Shown here: positions 1-11,934 of the stretch, piece after piece
Layout of the letters: each line of letters starts with the position of its first letter
Numbering within the stretch: the first letter of the stretch is position 1
From: Mesorhizobium sp. ZC-5
GTDB lineage: Bacteria; Pseudomonadota; Alphaproteobacteria; Rhizobiales; Rhizobiaceae
Length of the DNA: 64,000 nucleotides
Direction: 5' to 3'
Assembly (NCBI RefSeq): GCF_025753855.1
Contig: NZ_JAOWPT010000003.1
Coordinates: 496,001-560,000, forward strand
Made by a program: the position numbers and the translations under genes
The notes under the pieces: model-generated
The model's database searches: none
Told to the model about the DNA's origin: nothing
What the model saw: only the letters and a program-made list of their open reading frames with translations

Positions 1-108
1 CCATGGTTCGGATCGTTGACAGGAGCGGGCATCGCTGCGAACATAATGAGAACATCAGAATGATATTCTACGCGGCCGAGTCGAACAAGGCGACCCGGGG
101 AGAGGGCC
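1..108. other. Left edge, no gene recognised
   Basis: I see no coding sequence here. A 13-bp dyad, AGAAT-GAT-ATTCT (57-69), lies 40 bp upstream of the GNAT gene and could be an operator, but nothing further supports this. Confidence 0.35.
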
Positions 109-684
109 ATGGCCATCACGATCGCACGCTTGACGCCGGACCTGTGGCCGGCCTTCGAGGATCTGTTCGGCAAGCAGGGCGCTTGCTACGGCTGCTGGTG
201 CATGCATTTCCGCAACCCGCCGGCGGTGCGGCGCGAAAACGACCGCCAGCGCAACAAGGACCAGATCAAGGCGCATATCGATGCTGGACCGCCTCCCGGC
301 CTGCTCGCCTTCGAGCACGAACGGGCGATCGGCTGGATGCAGATCGGACCGCGCGGCGACGTGCCCGAGTGGAACAACAGGCGCAGGGTGTCGGCGCCGG
401 TCGAGCCGCAGGATGCCAGGGATCCGGCGGTCTGGGCGATTTCCTGTTTCTTTGTGCGGAAAGCGGCGCGGGGCAGGGGCGTGACGCATCGCCTGGTCGC
501 CGGCGGCATCGATTTCGCCCGCGAAAGCGGCGCCAGGCAAATCGAGGCATGCCCGATCGACCAATCGAACGATTCATGGTCGCTCGGGCTGTTCGTCGGC
601 TCGACCCGGGTGTTCGAGAGGGCCGGCTTCTCCGCCGTCGCGACCCGCAAGCCCGGCCGGCCGCTGATGCGCTACGTGTTGTGA
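109..684 (+). CDS. GNAT family N-acetyltransferase
   Basis: This 191-residue protein has the GNAT acetyl-CoA fold. The Q/R-x-x-G-x-G/A pyrophosphate-binding loop appears as RGRGV near residues 124-128, preceded by the usual hydrophobic strand (ISCFFVRK). The acceptor is unknown. The N-terminal part is unusually cysteine-rich (ACYGCWCMHF near residues 24-33), typical of a small subgroup of GNATs of unknown substrate. A GGGGAGAGG ribosome-binding site sits just before the ATG. The 3' end overlaps the convergent HAD gene by 13 bp. Fold assignment is firm; biological role is not. Confidence 0.85.
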   Translation: MAITIARLTPDLWPAFEDLFGKQGACYGCWCMHFRNPPAVRRENDRQRNKDQIKAHIDAGPPPGLLAFEHERAIGWMQIGPRGDVPEWNNRRRVSAPVEPQDARDPAVWAISCFFVRKAARGRGVTHRLVAGGIDFARESGARQIEACPIDQSNDSWSLGLFVGSTRVFERAGFSAVATRKPGRPLMRYVL

Positions 685-1349
685 GCCGCCTCGGCCGCGA
701 CGCCAAGTGCCGCTGCGATCTTCGGCGCGGCCTCCCGCCAATCCTCGACCACGACGATGCCGTCTTCGATCGGCGGCAGGAATTCACGCAGCGAATTGTC
801 GGCCATCAAGTGGAAGAGATGCGTGTCGGCGACCGCTTCCCGCGCCGACATGAGGTTGCGCGGCTGGTCGTCGACAAAGGCGACCGGGCGCCGTTTCTTG
901 CCGCGAAGCCTGGCCAATGCGGGGCCTTTGTGCATTTCCGTCGTCAGCAACGGGTAGCGCAGCCCAAGCGCGTCGAGATGTGCGCGGCGGGTGGCGCGGT
1001 GCCGGTGCGGCATCGCCGTCAACATGACGATCTCGACGCGGTCGCCCAGCATCGCCAGGGCTTCCGACGCGCCGTCGGTGATGGTCTGCCAGTCCGCCTG
1101 GCCGTGGAAGAATTCGTCAAGCAGCGCCGTCACCTCCGGCTGCTCGACCAGCCGGCCGCTGGCTCGCTCGGCGATGTTTCCGGTGAGGCGGAACGAATTG
1201 AATGTCAGGTTGAAGCCGCGTTTCTCCAGGAAGCGCGGGAACGGCCGGATGAATTCGAGCACGACATCGTCGACATCGAGCACCAGGAGCGGGCGGTCGT
1301 CGGCCGCCAGTTCGGCGATCTGACGCGCTGTTTCGGGATCGTCACTCAT
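672..1349 (-). CDS. HAD superfamily hydrolase
   Basis: A 225-residue HAD-type phosphohydrolase. Motif I is DVDDVV near residues 24-29 (nucleophile and acid/base aspartates). A motif II-like stretch (VMLTAMP) lies near residue 110, and the acidic motif IV appears as FVDDQP near residue 165. HAD enzymes of this size usually remove phosphate from small molecules, but the substrate cannot be told from the sequence. The gene converges on the GNAT gene and probably forms its own unit with, or lies just downstream of, the DUF3572 gene 36 bp away. Confidence 0.75.
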   Translation of the reverse strand: MSDDPETARQIAELAADDRPLLVLDVDDVVLEFIRPFPRFLEKRGFNLTFNSFRLTGNIAERASGRLVEQPEVTALLDEFFHGQADWQTITDGASEALAMLGDRVEIVMLTAMPHRHRATRRAHLDALGLRYPLLTTEMHKGPALARLRGKKRRPVAFVDDQPRNLMSAREAVADTHLFHLMADNSLREFLPPIEDGIVVVEDWREAAPKIAAALGVAAEAAHNT

Positions 1350-1385
1350 GCAAGGGATGCTTTCTGCAAGGATGTTTCAGCCGAC

Positions 1386-1685
1386 TCACGTCGACCCTTC
1401 GTAGTTGTCGTCGCCTTGCGGCAGCGCGCGTTGCGCCGACAACACCGCGCCCGGCGGTGTGCCGGTTGCCTCGGCAAATCGCAGCAGCGTCGGCTCATGC
1501 GCCACGATGAATTGCAGTACCCCGGCCAGAAAGCCGGGCTCGCTCGCGGCGCGGCGGATCGCGGAGGCCTCGATGCCGGTGATCGCCAGGAAGCGCTGCA
1601 GCAGTTCCGGTTCCGAAGCGACGAAGCCGAGCGCGGAAATCGCGATCGCCTCGGCGTCGCTGCGCCCTGTCGTTTCCTTTACCAT
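1386..1685 (-). CDS. DUF3572 family protein
   Basis: A 99-residue, helix-rich small protein resembling the DUF3572 family of alphaproteobacteria, which is often found next to divK. It has no signal peptide or membrane segment. A good GGAAGGG ribosome-binding site precedes the ATG at 1685. It is divergent from divK-pleD. Function is unknown; the family call is by sequence resemblance from memory. Confidence 0.65.
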   Translation of the reverse strand: MVKETTGRSDAEAIAISALGFVASEPELLQRFLAITGIEASAIRRAASEPGFLAGVLQFIVAHEPTLLRFAEATGTPPGAVLSAQRALPQGDDNYEGST

Positions 1686-1912
1686 CCGCGCCCTTCCTTG
1701 ACCTTCCGGTCCGGGTTATCCGCTATGCTGCTGCTCCACAAGTCCGGGTTATTTCGCATTCCGATTTGAAAACAAGGGTATATTCCCAAAATGACGGGCT
1801 CGATTTCCATTTCATCAATCATCTATCCTTATCCTTTGCGTCGGGATTCGCGCTTGGGGCAGGCGCGCATGGCGCTTTCATCTGACGCCATGCTCGGCCG
1901 GGACGGGAACTG

Positions 1913-2284
1913 ATGCCTAAGAAAGTGATGATCGTCGAAGACAACGAGCTCAACATGAAGCTCTTTCGCGACCTTATCGAGGCGAGCGGCTATGAGACCG
2001 TGCGCACCCGCAATGGGCTCGAGGCGCTGGATCTCGCCCGGCTGCACCGTCCGGACCTCATCCTCATGGACATCCAGTTGCCGGAGGTTTCCGGGCTCGA
2101 AGTGACGAAGTGGCTGAAGGAGGACGACGATCTTCATGTCATCCCGGTCATCGCCGTAACAGCCTTTGCCATGAAGGGCGACGAGGAGCGCATCCGCCAG
2201 GGCGGCTGCGAGGCCTATATTTCGAAACCCATTTCGGTTCCACGCTTCATCGAGACGATCAAATCCTATCTGGGGGATGCCTGA
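1913..2284 (+). CDS. divK: Single-domain response regulator DivK
   Basis: A 123-residue stand-alone receiver domain. The acidic pocket is at EDNE near the N-terminus, the phospho-acceptor is D53 in LMDIQLP, and the conserved lysine is in SKPIS near residue 104. There is no output domain. In Caulobacter and rhizobia, DivK is phosphorylated by PleC/DivJ and acts through DivL-CckA to control CtrA and asymmetric division. The gene immediately precedes pleD (31 bp gap), the classic divK-pleD arrangement, which makes the orthologue call secure. Confidence 0.95.
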   Translation: MPKKVMIVEDNELNMKLFRDLIEASGYETVRTRNGLEALDLARLHRPDLILMDIQLPEVSGLEVTKWLKEDDDLHVIPVIAVTAFAMKGDEERIRQGGCEAYISKPISVPRFIETIKSYLGDA

Positions 2285-2315
2285 TGCCCGCATCCCGCCT
2301 GGAGTTAAGCCAACA

Positions 2316-3689
2316 ATGACCGCGCGCATTCTCGTCGTCGACGACGTCCCGGCCAACGTCAAGCTGCTCGAGGTGAGGCTGCTTGCCGAGTATTTCGATG
2401 TGCTGACCGCAACGAATGGGCCGGACGCCATCGAGACATGCGAAAATGGCAAAGTCGACGTGGTGCTTCTCGACGTCATGATGCCGGACATGGACGGGTT
2501 CGAGGTTTGCAGGCGGTTGAAGAGCGATCCGGCGACCTCGCACATTCCGGTCGTCATGATCACCGCGCTCGACCAGGTATCCGACCGGGTGCGCGGCCTC
2601 GAGGCCGGCGCCGACGATTTCCTGACCAAACCGGTCAATGACCTGCAACTGATGACCCGGGTGAAGAGCCTGGTCCGGTTGAAGATGCTCACCGACGAAT
2701 TGCGGCTTCGCGCGTCGACGACGCGCAACATCGGCATCGAGGAACTTTTGAGCCGCCGTCAGCCGGCCGAGGAGCCGACGCCGAAGGTGCTGCTGATCGA
2801 CGAACGCACGCAATCCTCCGAACGCATACGCAAGATGCTGCGCCACGCCGCAGACCTCGATGTCGCCGCGGACCCGCATGCCGGGTTCTTCCAGGCCGCC
2901 GAAGCGCCGTACGAATGCGTCATCGTGTCGACGGGCTTTGCCGACTACGATCCGCTGCGGCTCTGCTCGCAGTTGCGTTCGCTCGACCGCACGCGCTTCC
3001 TGCCGATCATCCTTCTGGCGGAGATAGGCGAGGAAGAGCGCGTCATCCGCGGCCTCGAACTGGGCATCAACGACTATCTGACCCGGCCGATCGACCCGCA
3101 TGAGCTGACCGCGCGGCTACGCACCCAGGTCAAGCGCAAGCGCTACAACGACCAGCTTCGCGCCAGTGTCACCCAGACCATCGAGATGGCGGTGACCGAC
3201 GGCCTCACCGGCCTGCACAACCGGCGTTATCTCGACAGCCACCTGCAGACGTTGTTCGACCGTGCCGTTGGCCGCCGCCGTCCGTTGTCGGTCATGATCA
3301 CCGACCTCGACCGTTTCAAGTCGATCAACGACACGTTCGGCCACGACGGCGGCGACGACGTGCTGCGTGAGTTCGCCCAGCGACTGAGGAAGAACGTGCG
3401 CGGCATCGATCTCGCCTGCCGTTTCGGCGGCGAGGAGTTTGTCGTGGTCATGCCGGATACCGAAGCGCAGGTCGCCGAAAAGGTCGCCGAGCGCATTCGC
3501 GCCGAAATCGCCCGGGCGCCGTTCGCCGTCGGCCATGACGGGCAAACCGTCGAGGTCACGGTGAGCGTCGGCGTGTCGTCGCTGCGTCGCGGGACCGATA
3601 CGGTCGAGGCGCTGATGAAACGGGCCGACGTGGCGCTCTATGAAGCCAAGTCCGGCGGACGCAACCGGGTTGTCGCCAAGGCCGCCTGA
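2316..3689 (+). CDS. pleD: Diguanylate cyclase response regulator PleD
   Basis: A 457-residue protein matching the length of known PleD. It has a first receiver domain (phospho-acceptor D53 in LLDVMMP), a second, degenerate receiver domain (about residues 150-275), and a C-terminal GGDEF domain. The active site is GGEEF at 371-375, and the allosteric inhibition site RGID (RxxD) is at 362-365, so product inhibition by c-di-GMP is expected. It makes c-di-GMP from two GTP during cell polarisation. I chose ATG 2316 because translation from there begins directly with the receiver domain (MTARILVVDD); an in-frame ATG at 2277 would overlap divK. Confidence 0.95.
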   Translation: MTARILVVDDVPANVKLLEVRLLAEYFDVLTATNGPDAIETCENGKVDVVLLDVMMPDMDGFEVCRRLKSDPATSHIPVVMITALDQVSDRVRGLEAGADDFLTKPVNDLQLMTRVKSLVRLKMLTDELRLRASTTRNIGIEELLSRRQPAEEPTPKVLLIDERTQSSERIRKMLRHAADLDVAADPHAGFFQAAEAPYECVIVSTGFADYDPLRLCSQLRSLDRTRFLPIILLAEIGEEERVIRGLELGINDYLTRPIDPHELTARLRTQVKRKRYNDQLRASVTQTIEMAVTDGLTGLHNRRYLDSHLQTLFDRAVGRRRPLSVMITDLDRFKSINDTFGHDGGDDVLREFAQRLRKNVRGIDLACRFGGEEFVVVMPDTEAQVAEKVAERIRAEIARAPFAVGHDGQTVEVTVSVGVSSLRRGTDTVEALMKRADVALYEAKSGGRNRVVAKAA

Positions 3690-4052
3690 GGCGGAAACCC
3701 ACGCGTTGTCTGTCAATCCGGGCGCCGGATGTATTCCCCGGAAATTTACCTTGTTCCGAGCGATTCGGGAGCGTTGGTTAAGAAACTATTGATTTTCAAG
3801 TGCTCTTGCGCGACTGTCGATTTACAGAACAAAGACGGGTGCGGAGACGAGGGAAACAGCCGCAGCCGTCTGTATGATACCCCATGATGCTCAGGTCCGC
3901 CGCATCTCCTGGGTCCGTGGGGTCGGCCGGCCGGCGCTGGCACATAGTGGCCTCCTCGTACCGCTGCCATCCGCCGACCGGCCCCCAATTCTTCCCGCAT
4001 ACGTTCATGTTGCCGCGCGAAAGCGCTGGATTCGCTTCCGTTTTCACGCCCA
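3690..4052. other. Intergenic region between pleD and rpmG
   Basis: About 360 bp without a convincing gene. One weak candidate is a 49-codon minus-strand frame (3945 down to 3796) whose ATG is preceded by a strong GGAGG-type ribosome-binding site. The encoded peptide contains an unusual HTDGCGCF stretch, and I cannot match it to a family. A GGTTAA sequence near 3775 resembles a CtrA half site but lacks the second half. I see no clear terminator for pleD. Confidence 0.4.
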
Positions 4053-4080
4053 ATAAAAAACGCCGCCCTGGAGGCGGCGT
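4053..4080 (-). terminator. Rho-independent terminator of rpmG
   Basis: On the minus strand, an 8-bp GC-only stem (ACGCCGCC pairing with GGCGGCGT) with a 5-nt loop is followed by a run of T residues (TTTTTTATT on the transcript strand). It lies about 30 bp beyond the rpmG stop codon. Confidence 0.85.
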
Positions 4081-4108
4081 TGGTATTTCAGGAAACCCCG
4101 AAAAGATC

Positions 4109-4276
4109 TTACTTGATCTTGGTTTCCTTGAACTCGACATGCTTCTTCGCAACCGGGTCGTACTTGCGGAACGACAGCTTGTCGGTCTTCGTACGGCTGT
4201 TCTTGCTGGTCACGTAGAAGAAGCCGGTGTCGGCGGTCGACAGAAGCTTGATCTTGATGTTTGCGGCTTTGGCCAT
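4109..4276 (-). CDS. rpmG: 50S ribosomal protein L33
   Basis: A 55-residue basic protein starting [13 protein letters not shown], the normal L33 length. It contains the diagnostic FYVTSKNSR and [10 protein letters not shown] segments. It is the cysteine-free form of L33, which does not bind zinc. An in-frame ATG 30 nt upstream exists, but the internal MAKA start is the one conserved in the family. It is followed by a strong terminator, so it is probably monocistronic or the last gene of its transcript. Confidence 0.95.
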   Translation of the reverse strand: MAKAANIKIKLLSTADTGFFYVTSKNSRTKTDKLSFRKYDPVAKKHVEFKETKIK

Positions 4277-4378
4277 TGTTCTCGTCCGTATGTTGGCTGG
4301 TTTCAACCCGCAGGATCACGGGGTGAATGCCCGGGCGCGGAAAACTTGGCGCGACACATAAAGATCGCGCGCTGAAAG

Positions 4379-5569
4379 TCAAGTCCGCAACCGTTTTGCG
4401 CTGACACGCAACGCCACGAGAACGAGGTATGCGATGAAAAAGAGCGCGAGCGCGTAGCTGAATCCGGGTGGTCCGAATAGATCCATGCCAATGCCGATCG
4501 CCTGCGGCCCGACCAGCATGCCAAACCCGTAGCAGAACACGAACGCGGCGTTGGCCGATGCCAGGTCGCGCCCGGTCAAGCGAGAACCGAGATGCGCAAG
4601 CCCGATCGTGTAGAGCCCGGCGACCACGCCCCCCCAGAGGAAAAGCATGGCCGCGGTCAGATGCCAGTTGTCGGCGAGGAAGGGCAGTGCGATCATGCCG
4701 GCAAGACCGATCGCCGCACAAATGGCCAGCAAAATCCGCCGGTCGCTGATCCTGTCGCTGATGATACCGAGCGGAATTTGCAGGATGACGTTGCCGAGGC
4801 CGATCATGGTCAACAGCAGTGCCGTATCGGCCTCGCTATAGCCGATCCGGTTGCCATAGATCGGGAACAGCGCAAACCCCCCGGTTTCGACGGCGCCGAA
4901 GACCAGGACGGCGGCGGTGGCGGTCGGCACCAGCCAGATGTAGCTGACGAAGCTGCCCGCTTCGCCCTCTTCGCTGTGGATCGCCGGGCTTTCGTTGCGT
5001 GCGGCGAGCACCGGCAGGGCAGCCAGGATGACGAGCACGAAGGTCACGCCGAACGGCAGGAACCCCGCGCTGCCCATCTGCGCGAACAGCCAGGGTCCGA
5101 ACGCGAAACCCAATGACAGCACCGTCGCGTAGATACCCAGCACGAAGCCGCGGCGATGAGGCGGCGCCGATGCGCTGATCCAGAATTCGGAGAGGATGAA
5201 AAGCACGGTCAGCGCGATGTGCAGCACGATGCGCAGCGGAAACCACATCCAGAAGGACGGCGCGAAATAGAAGCCGACAAAGGCGAGCGCGCCGGCGAAG
5301 ATCATCACGAGCATCGTCCAGACAACGCCGAAACGCGCCGCCAGCGGTGTCGCTATCGGCGCCGCGGCGATCGACGCGAGGCCGGCCACGGCCGTGTTCA
5401 ACCCGATCATCGATGCCGAATGGCCGCGCGATTCCAGAATGATGCTGAGCAGCGGCACGCCGAGGCCGATGGCGATGCCGACGACGCTGATCGAGGCGAT
5501 GGCGGCCGAGATCGACAGCCAGCGCATCTCGGTCGGCGCTGTGCCGTCAGGTGCAAAACTGCCGTTCAT
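4379..5569 (-). CDS. MFS transporter
   Basis: A 396-residue integral membrane protein with about 12 hydrophobic segments and the typical MFS loop between helices 2 and 3 (MIGLNTAVAGLASIAAAPIA followed by a basic turn). The second half repeats the pattern (GNVILQIPLGIISDR). Such proteins resemble YcaD-type sugar or drug efflux carriers; the substrate is not predictable. It lies 7 bp downstream of the NUDIX gene and is probably cotranscribed with it. Confidence 0.85.
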   Translation of the reverse strand: MNGSFAPDGTAPTEMRWLSISAAIASISVVGIAIGLGVPLLSIILESRGHSASMIGLNTAVAGLASIAAAPIATPLAARFGVVWTMLVMIFAGALAFVGFYFAPSFWMWFPLRIVLHIALTVLFILSEFWISASAPPHRRGFVLGIYATVLSLGFAFGPWLFAQMGSAGFLPFGVTFVLVILAALPVLAARNESPAIHSEEGEAGSFVSYIWLVPTATAAVLVFGAVETGGFALFPIYGNRIGYSEADTALLLTMIGLGNVILQIPLGIISDRISDRRILLAICAAIGLAGMIALPFLADNWHLTAAMLFLWGGVVAGLYTIGLAHLGSRLTGRDLASANAAFVFCYGFGMLVGPQAIGIGMDLFGPPGFSYALALFFIAYLVLVALRVSAKRLRT

Positions 5570-5576
5570 GGGATGC

Positions 5577-6317
5577 CTAGAGGAGTTCGCGGATGAAGCG
5601 ATTGCGGATCATGCGATAGAAGGGCACGTCGCCGCCCGGCGTTAGCTGCGGATCACTTTCGATCCGCTTCTCGAGCTGCTCGAGGACCGTCTTGGTAATG
5701 GCCGGAATGTCGGCTTTTTTGGCCTCTCCGAGCGGCAACCAGACCAGTTCTTCCAACTCGTTGGTGGGGCCCCCGCCTTCCAGGGCAACGGCAACGTCGC
5801 TTCGCCAGGCGGCCAGGAAGCGCGTGTCGAAACGGCGGACGCGTCCGGGCGGCGTGATGGCGCGCGCGATGAAGCGCAGCGTTTCCAGCGAAGGATGCAC
5901 GCCATGTTCTACGAAGCCTTGCCAATCGGCCTTGTTGGTCGAGAAGGAACCCTTGTGGCCGATCAGCAGTCCGGCCTCTTCATAGGTTTCGCGGATCGCC
6001 GACAGGGCGATAGCCCGAGCCCGCGCCTTCGAAGCGCGCGCATTGCTGCCGACGAGTTTTGCTTCCTCGTCGGGATGCAGGTTCGCGATAACCGGAATGC
6101 GGCTGTCGGCTGGATCGGTGCGACCGCCGGGAAACACGAATTTTCCGGGCATGAAAGCGTGTTTGGCATGACGACGGCCCATCAGTACGCGGATGTCGCG
6201 GCCTTGCCGGTCAAGCAGGATGAGGGTCGCGGCATCGCGTGGACGCATGGGTTTGCCGCCTAGCGCGAAATCCTTGGATTCAGCCTTGTCGACCTGCGCT
6301 CTCGTCATCCCGTCCAT
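5577..6317 (-). CDS. NUDIX hydrolase
   Basis: A 246-residue protein with a Nudix box in its middle: RETYEEAG near residues 113-120 fits the REUXEEXGU core that binds the divalent metal and the diphosphate. A DUF-like extension flanks it, as in CoA-pyrophosphatase-related or other large bacterial NUDIX proteins. I chose ATG 6317, preceded by GGGGG at good spacing; a TTG one codon upstream is possible. The gene sits 19 bp after the DUF983 gene. Confidence 0.85.
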   Translation of the reverse strand: MDGMTRAQVDKAESKDFALGGKPMRPRDAATLILLDRQGRDIRVLMGRRHAKHAFMPGKFVFPGGRTDPADSRIPVIANLHPDEEAKLVGSNARASKARARAIALSAIRETYEEAGLLIGHKGSFSTNKADWQGFVEHGVHPSLETLRFIARAITPPGRVRRFDTRFLAAWRSDVAVALEGGGPTNELEELVWLPLGEAKKADIPAITKTVLEQLEKRIESDPQLTPGGDVPFYRMIRNRFIRELL

Positions 6318-6336
6318 CAATACCCCCAGGTGGCGC

Positions 6337-6771
6337 TCAGGCCTCCGGATGTGCCTCGATCAAATCGTCTTCGCCGCTGAAGCCGTGCATGTAAAGCGCC
6401 CATTGCAACCCGACAACCGCACCTTTGATCGGACGCAGCAGAGCCAGCGCCGAGCCGATCGTCAGCGGTATCCAGATCGCCAGGTGCTGCCAGGTCGACA
6501 GCGTGCTGGTCGCCTCGACGCTCATGAAGGCACCGACGACGATATGCCCGACGATAACCACCACCAGGTAGGCTGGCAGGTCGTCGGCGCGGTGATGGTG
6601 CATTTCCTCGCCGCAGTGTCCGCAGCGGTCGACGGTTTTTACGAAAGAGGCAAAAAGCTTGCCTTCACCGCAGTGCGGGCATCGGCCGAGGAAGCCGCGC
6701 AACATGGCGTTCATCAATGGGCGTGCCGGCCGGCGGGAGTGATTCTCACCGCCGAAAACCTGTTGTTCCAT
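6337..6771 (-). CDS. DUF983 zinc-ribbon membrane protein
   Basis: A 144-residue protein. Its N-terminal half carries two CxxC pairs (CPHCGEGKLF and CGHCGEEM), forming a probable zinc ribbon, followed by HHHRADDLP and two transmembrane segments (about residues 65-120). This matches DUF983, an alphaproteobacterial inner-membrane family of unknown role. The ATG overlaps the stop of rnr by one base (TGATG) and is preceded by AGGAG, so translation is coupled to rnr. Confidence 0.85.
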   Translation of the reverse strand: MEQQVFGGENHSRRPARPLMNAMLRGFLGRCPHCGEGKLFASFVKTVDRCGHCGEEMHHHRADDLPAYLVVVIVGHIVVGAFMSVEATSTLSTWQHLAIWIPLTIGSALALLRPIKGAVVGLQWALYMHGFSGEDDLIEAHPEA

Positions 6772-9095
6772 CACCGTCTCCTGCTGCTGCGGCGCGGTTG
6801 CGCCGCGCGAGCTCGCGATTTTTGCCCTTTCGCCTTATGGAATGACCGTTTCGAGCCCGGCAGTGGCCGTGGCTCGGTCAGCATCTCGAAGCGCATGGCA
6901 CCAGCGAGCGGTGCGACCTCGATCAGGCGGACCTCGACACGGTCGGCGAGTTGATAACCCTTGCCGGTACGTTCTCCAAAAAGCGCGCGGGCGGTTTCAT
7001 CGTAGATATAGTAATCGCCATCCAAGGATGACACCGGTATGAAGCCGTCCGCGCCATATTGTGGCAACTGGACAAATAGTCCTGCCTTGACGACACCAGA
7101 GATGCGCGCATCGAAAGTTTCTTCAATGCGTTCAGCTAGATAGCCGGCAATCAGCCGGTCGACCGTGTCGCGTTCCGCCGCCATGGCGCGACGTTCGGAC
7201 GCGGAGATGAGCGCCGAGGTTTCCTCGAGCCGGTCTTCCTCGCCACGCGTCAGCCCGTCCGACCCCAACCCGAGTGCGCTGACCAGCGCCCGGTGGACGA
7301 TCAGATCCGCATAGCGCCGAATCGGCGAGGTAAAGTGCGCGTAGCGGCGAAGATTGAGGCCGAAATGGCCGATATTGTCCGGCGAATACTCGGCCTGGCT
7401 CTGCGAGCGCAGCACCACTTCGTTGACCAGTTGCTCCTGCTCGGCGCCGCGCACCCTGTCCAGGATGGCGTTGAATTGGCTCGGCCGCATCTGCGCGCCA
7501 CGCGCAAGCGACAGGCCTAGCGTTGCCAGGAATTCCCTCAGCGATTCCTGCTTGGCGAGCGACGGTCCGTCATGAATGCGATAGACCAGCTTCTGGCGTT
7601 TTGCCTCCAGCGTCTCCGCGGCAGCGACATTCGCCTGTATCATGAATTCTTCGATGAGCTTGTGGGCGTCGAGGCGGTCGGGAACAATGACCCGGTCGAC
7701 CGTTCCATCCGGCTTCAGCAGGATTTTGCGCTCGGGCAGGTCCAGTTCCAGCGGTTCGCGCGCATTGCGTCCGCGCTTCAACACTTCGTAGGCCGCCCAC
7801 AGCGGCTTCAGCACGCCGTCGAGAATCGGCCCCGTGGCATCGTCTGGAGAACCGTCGATTGCCGCCTGCGCCTGTGGATAGGCGAGGCGTGCCGCCGAAC
7901 GCATCATGACGCGATGAAAACTGTGGCGGATTTTCCGGCCTTCCGCCGAAAAAGTCATCCGCACGGCGAGGGCCGGGCGTTCGACTTTTTCCTTCAGCGA
8001 GCAGAGATCGTTGGAGATGCGCTCTGGCAGCATCGGTACGACGCGATCCGGGAAATAGACGGAATTGCCGCGGCGCAGCGCTTCGCGGTCGAGCGCCGAT
8101 CCCGGACGGATATAGGCGGCAACATCCGCGATGGCGACGGTGACAATCACGCCGCCCGGGTTCTTCTCGTCGGCATCGGGTTCGGCGTGCACCGCGTCGT
8201 CATGGTCTTTTGCATCGGCGGGGTCGATGGTGACAAGCGGCAGGGAACGCCAGTCCTCCCGTCCCGCCATCGTCGCCGGCTTGGCAGCCTCGGCTTCATC
8301 GATGACGTCGCGCGGAAAGATGTGCGGGATGTCATGTGCATGGATGGCGATCATCGAGACCGCCTTTTCGCTGGTCAGCGAGCCGACAACGTTGAGCACC
8401 TTGCCCTTCGGCAACCCGTAACGCCCATGACGCGATGGCTCGACCTCAACCAGGTCGCCAGGCTCGGCGCCATTGCGGAACTCCGTGTCGATGACCAGTT
8501 CCGGCTGCCGCCGTTCGACCGGTTCGATGCGGAAGGTTCCATCGTGGGCGACGCGAAACACGCCGAGAACGGCTTCGCTGCGCTTGTCGAAGATCTTCAT
8601 CACGCGCGCGGTGTAGGCGGGGCCGGTCGGTTGGTTGGTCGGAAACACCTTGGCCAGCACGCGGTCGCCGACACCTGGCGTCGGCCCTTTCGTGCCGCGT
8701 GAAAGTTTCACCGCAACAAGCGGATTCTGCTCGCTATTGTCGCTCGACCGTTCCGAAGGGCGTGCCAGCAAGCCGCCGTCGGGATCGCGGGAGAAAATGT
8801 CGAGCACGACGACATGGGGCAGGGCGCCGGGCCGGATCAGCCGCTTGCGGCTCTTTTCCAGCAGGCCTTCATCCTCCAGTTCGCGCAGCGTATCCTTGAG
8901 CCAGACGCGGTCGTCGCCCTTCAGCGAGAAGGCACGCGCGATATCGCGCTTGCCCGAGCGGTCAGGATTTTCCGAAACAAAACGCAGGATGTCGTCACGC
9001 GACGGTTTTTGGCCCTCGGCAAGTTCAGGCAGATGGCGCGTGTCGCCGGATCGTTCGCCACCTTTGGTGTTCCGTCCGGAAATGCGCCGTGCCAA
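6771..9095 (-). CDS. rnr: Ribonuclease R
   Basis: A 774-residue RNase II/R family 3'-5' exoribonuclease. It has an N-terminal helix-turn-helix/cold-shock portion, then the RNB catalytic domain with acidic metal ligands (TIDPADAKDHDDAV and VVPMLPERISNDLCSL). An S1 RNA-binding domain follows (about residues 640-730), and the tail is Arg/Lys-rich (HKAKGQKSRARAAQPRR). It degrades structured RNA and takes part in mRNA and rRNA quality control. Translation appears to start at a TTG (9095) preceded by AGGA. The gene follows topA by 6 bp. Confidence 0.95.
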   Translation of the reverse strand: MARRISGRNTKGGERSGDTRHLPELAEGQKPSRDDILRFVSENPDRSGKRDIARAFSLKGDDRVWLKDTLRELEDEGLLEKSRKRLIRPGALPHVVVLDIFSRDPDGGLLARPSERSSDNSEQNPLVAVKLSRGTKGPTPGVGDRVLAKVFPTNQPTGPAYTARVMKIFDKRSEAVLGVFRVAHDGTFRIEPVERRQPELVIDTEFRNGAEPGDLVEVEPSRHGRYGLPKGKVLNVVGSLTSEKAVSMIAIHAHDIPHIFPRDVIDEAEAAKPATMAGREDWRSLPLVTIDPADAKDHDDAVHAEPDADEKNPGGVIVTVAIADVAAYIRPGSALDREALRRGNSVYFPDRVVPMLPERISNDLCSLKEKVERPALAVRMTFSAEGRKIRHSFHRVMMRSAARLAYPQAQAAIDGSPDDATGPILDGVLKPLWAAYEVLKRGRNAREPLELDLPERKILLKPDGTVDRVIVPDRLDAHKLIEEFMIQANVAAAETLEAKRQKLVYRIHDGPSLAKQESLREFLATLGLSLARGAQMRPSQFNAILDRVRGAEQEQLVNEVVLRSQSQAEYSPDNIGHFGLNLRRYAHFTSPIRRYADLIVHRALVSALGLGSDGLTRGEEDRLEETSALISASERRAMAAERDTVDRLIAGYLAERIEETFDARISGVVKAGLFVQLPQYGADGFIPVSSLDGDYYIYDETARALFGERTGKGYQLADRVEVRLIEVAPLAGAMRFEMLTEPRPLPGSKRSFHKAKGQKSRARAAQPRRSSRRR

Positions 9096-9101
9096 GTTGT
9101 C

Positions 9102-11663
<2,562 letters not shown>

Positions 11664-11823
11664 GAGTACTCATTTTGTTGTGACGCGCGTGGAAGGCAAT
11701 ACCGCGCAACGACGTTCAGCAATTCGCCCGTGACATGGCTGTCGTTTTCCTTCCGGTCAAGGGCAAGACCGTAAATCAGCTTTCTTGCCACTCATTGCAA
11801 CCTACGGGATAGGTAAAAATTCC

Positions 11824-11851
11824 TTGCAACTTTAAATTAAATACATATACT
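11824..11851 (+). promoter_or_regulatory. Candidate sigma-70-type promoter
   Basis: TTGCAA (11824-11829) and TATACT (11846-11851) are separated by 16 bp in a short AT-rich stretch, an unusual composition in this GC-rich sequence. It faces the small plus-strand gene at 11935 and lies about 85 bp upstream of its start codon. Confidence 0.5.
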
Positions 11852-11934
11852 GACTCTACCACCGATTGATTCAAGCGCACCAAGTTGAGATGCCCGACAG
11901 TGCCAGACGGCGCTGCGTCGAGGAGAAATTACCC

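Noticed and set aside
3-1769. A long 588-codon open frame covering the GNAT, HAD and DUF3572 genes
   Set aside because: It has no family resemblance and is rich in R, A and P, as expected of the unused frame in GC-rich DNA. The genes in the other frames have clear motifs and ribosome-binding sites.
3796-3945. A 49-codon minus-strand frame with a strong ribosome-binding site between pleD and rpmG
   Set aside because: Only the start region supports it; the peptide resembles no family I know, so I did not list it as a gene.
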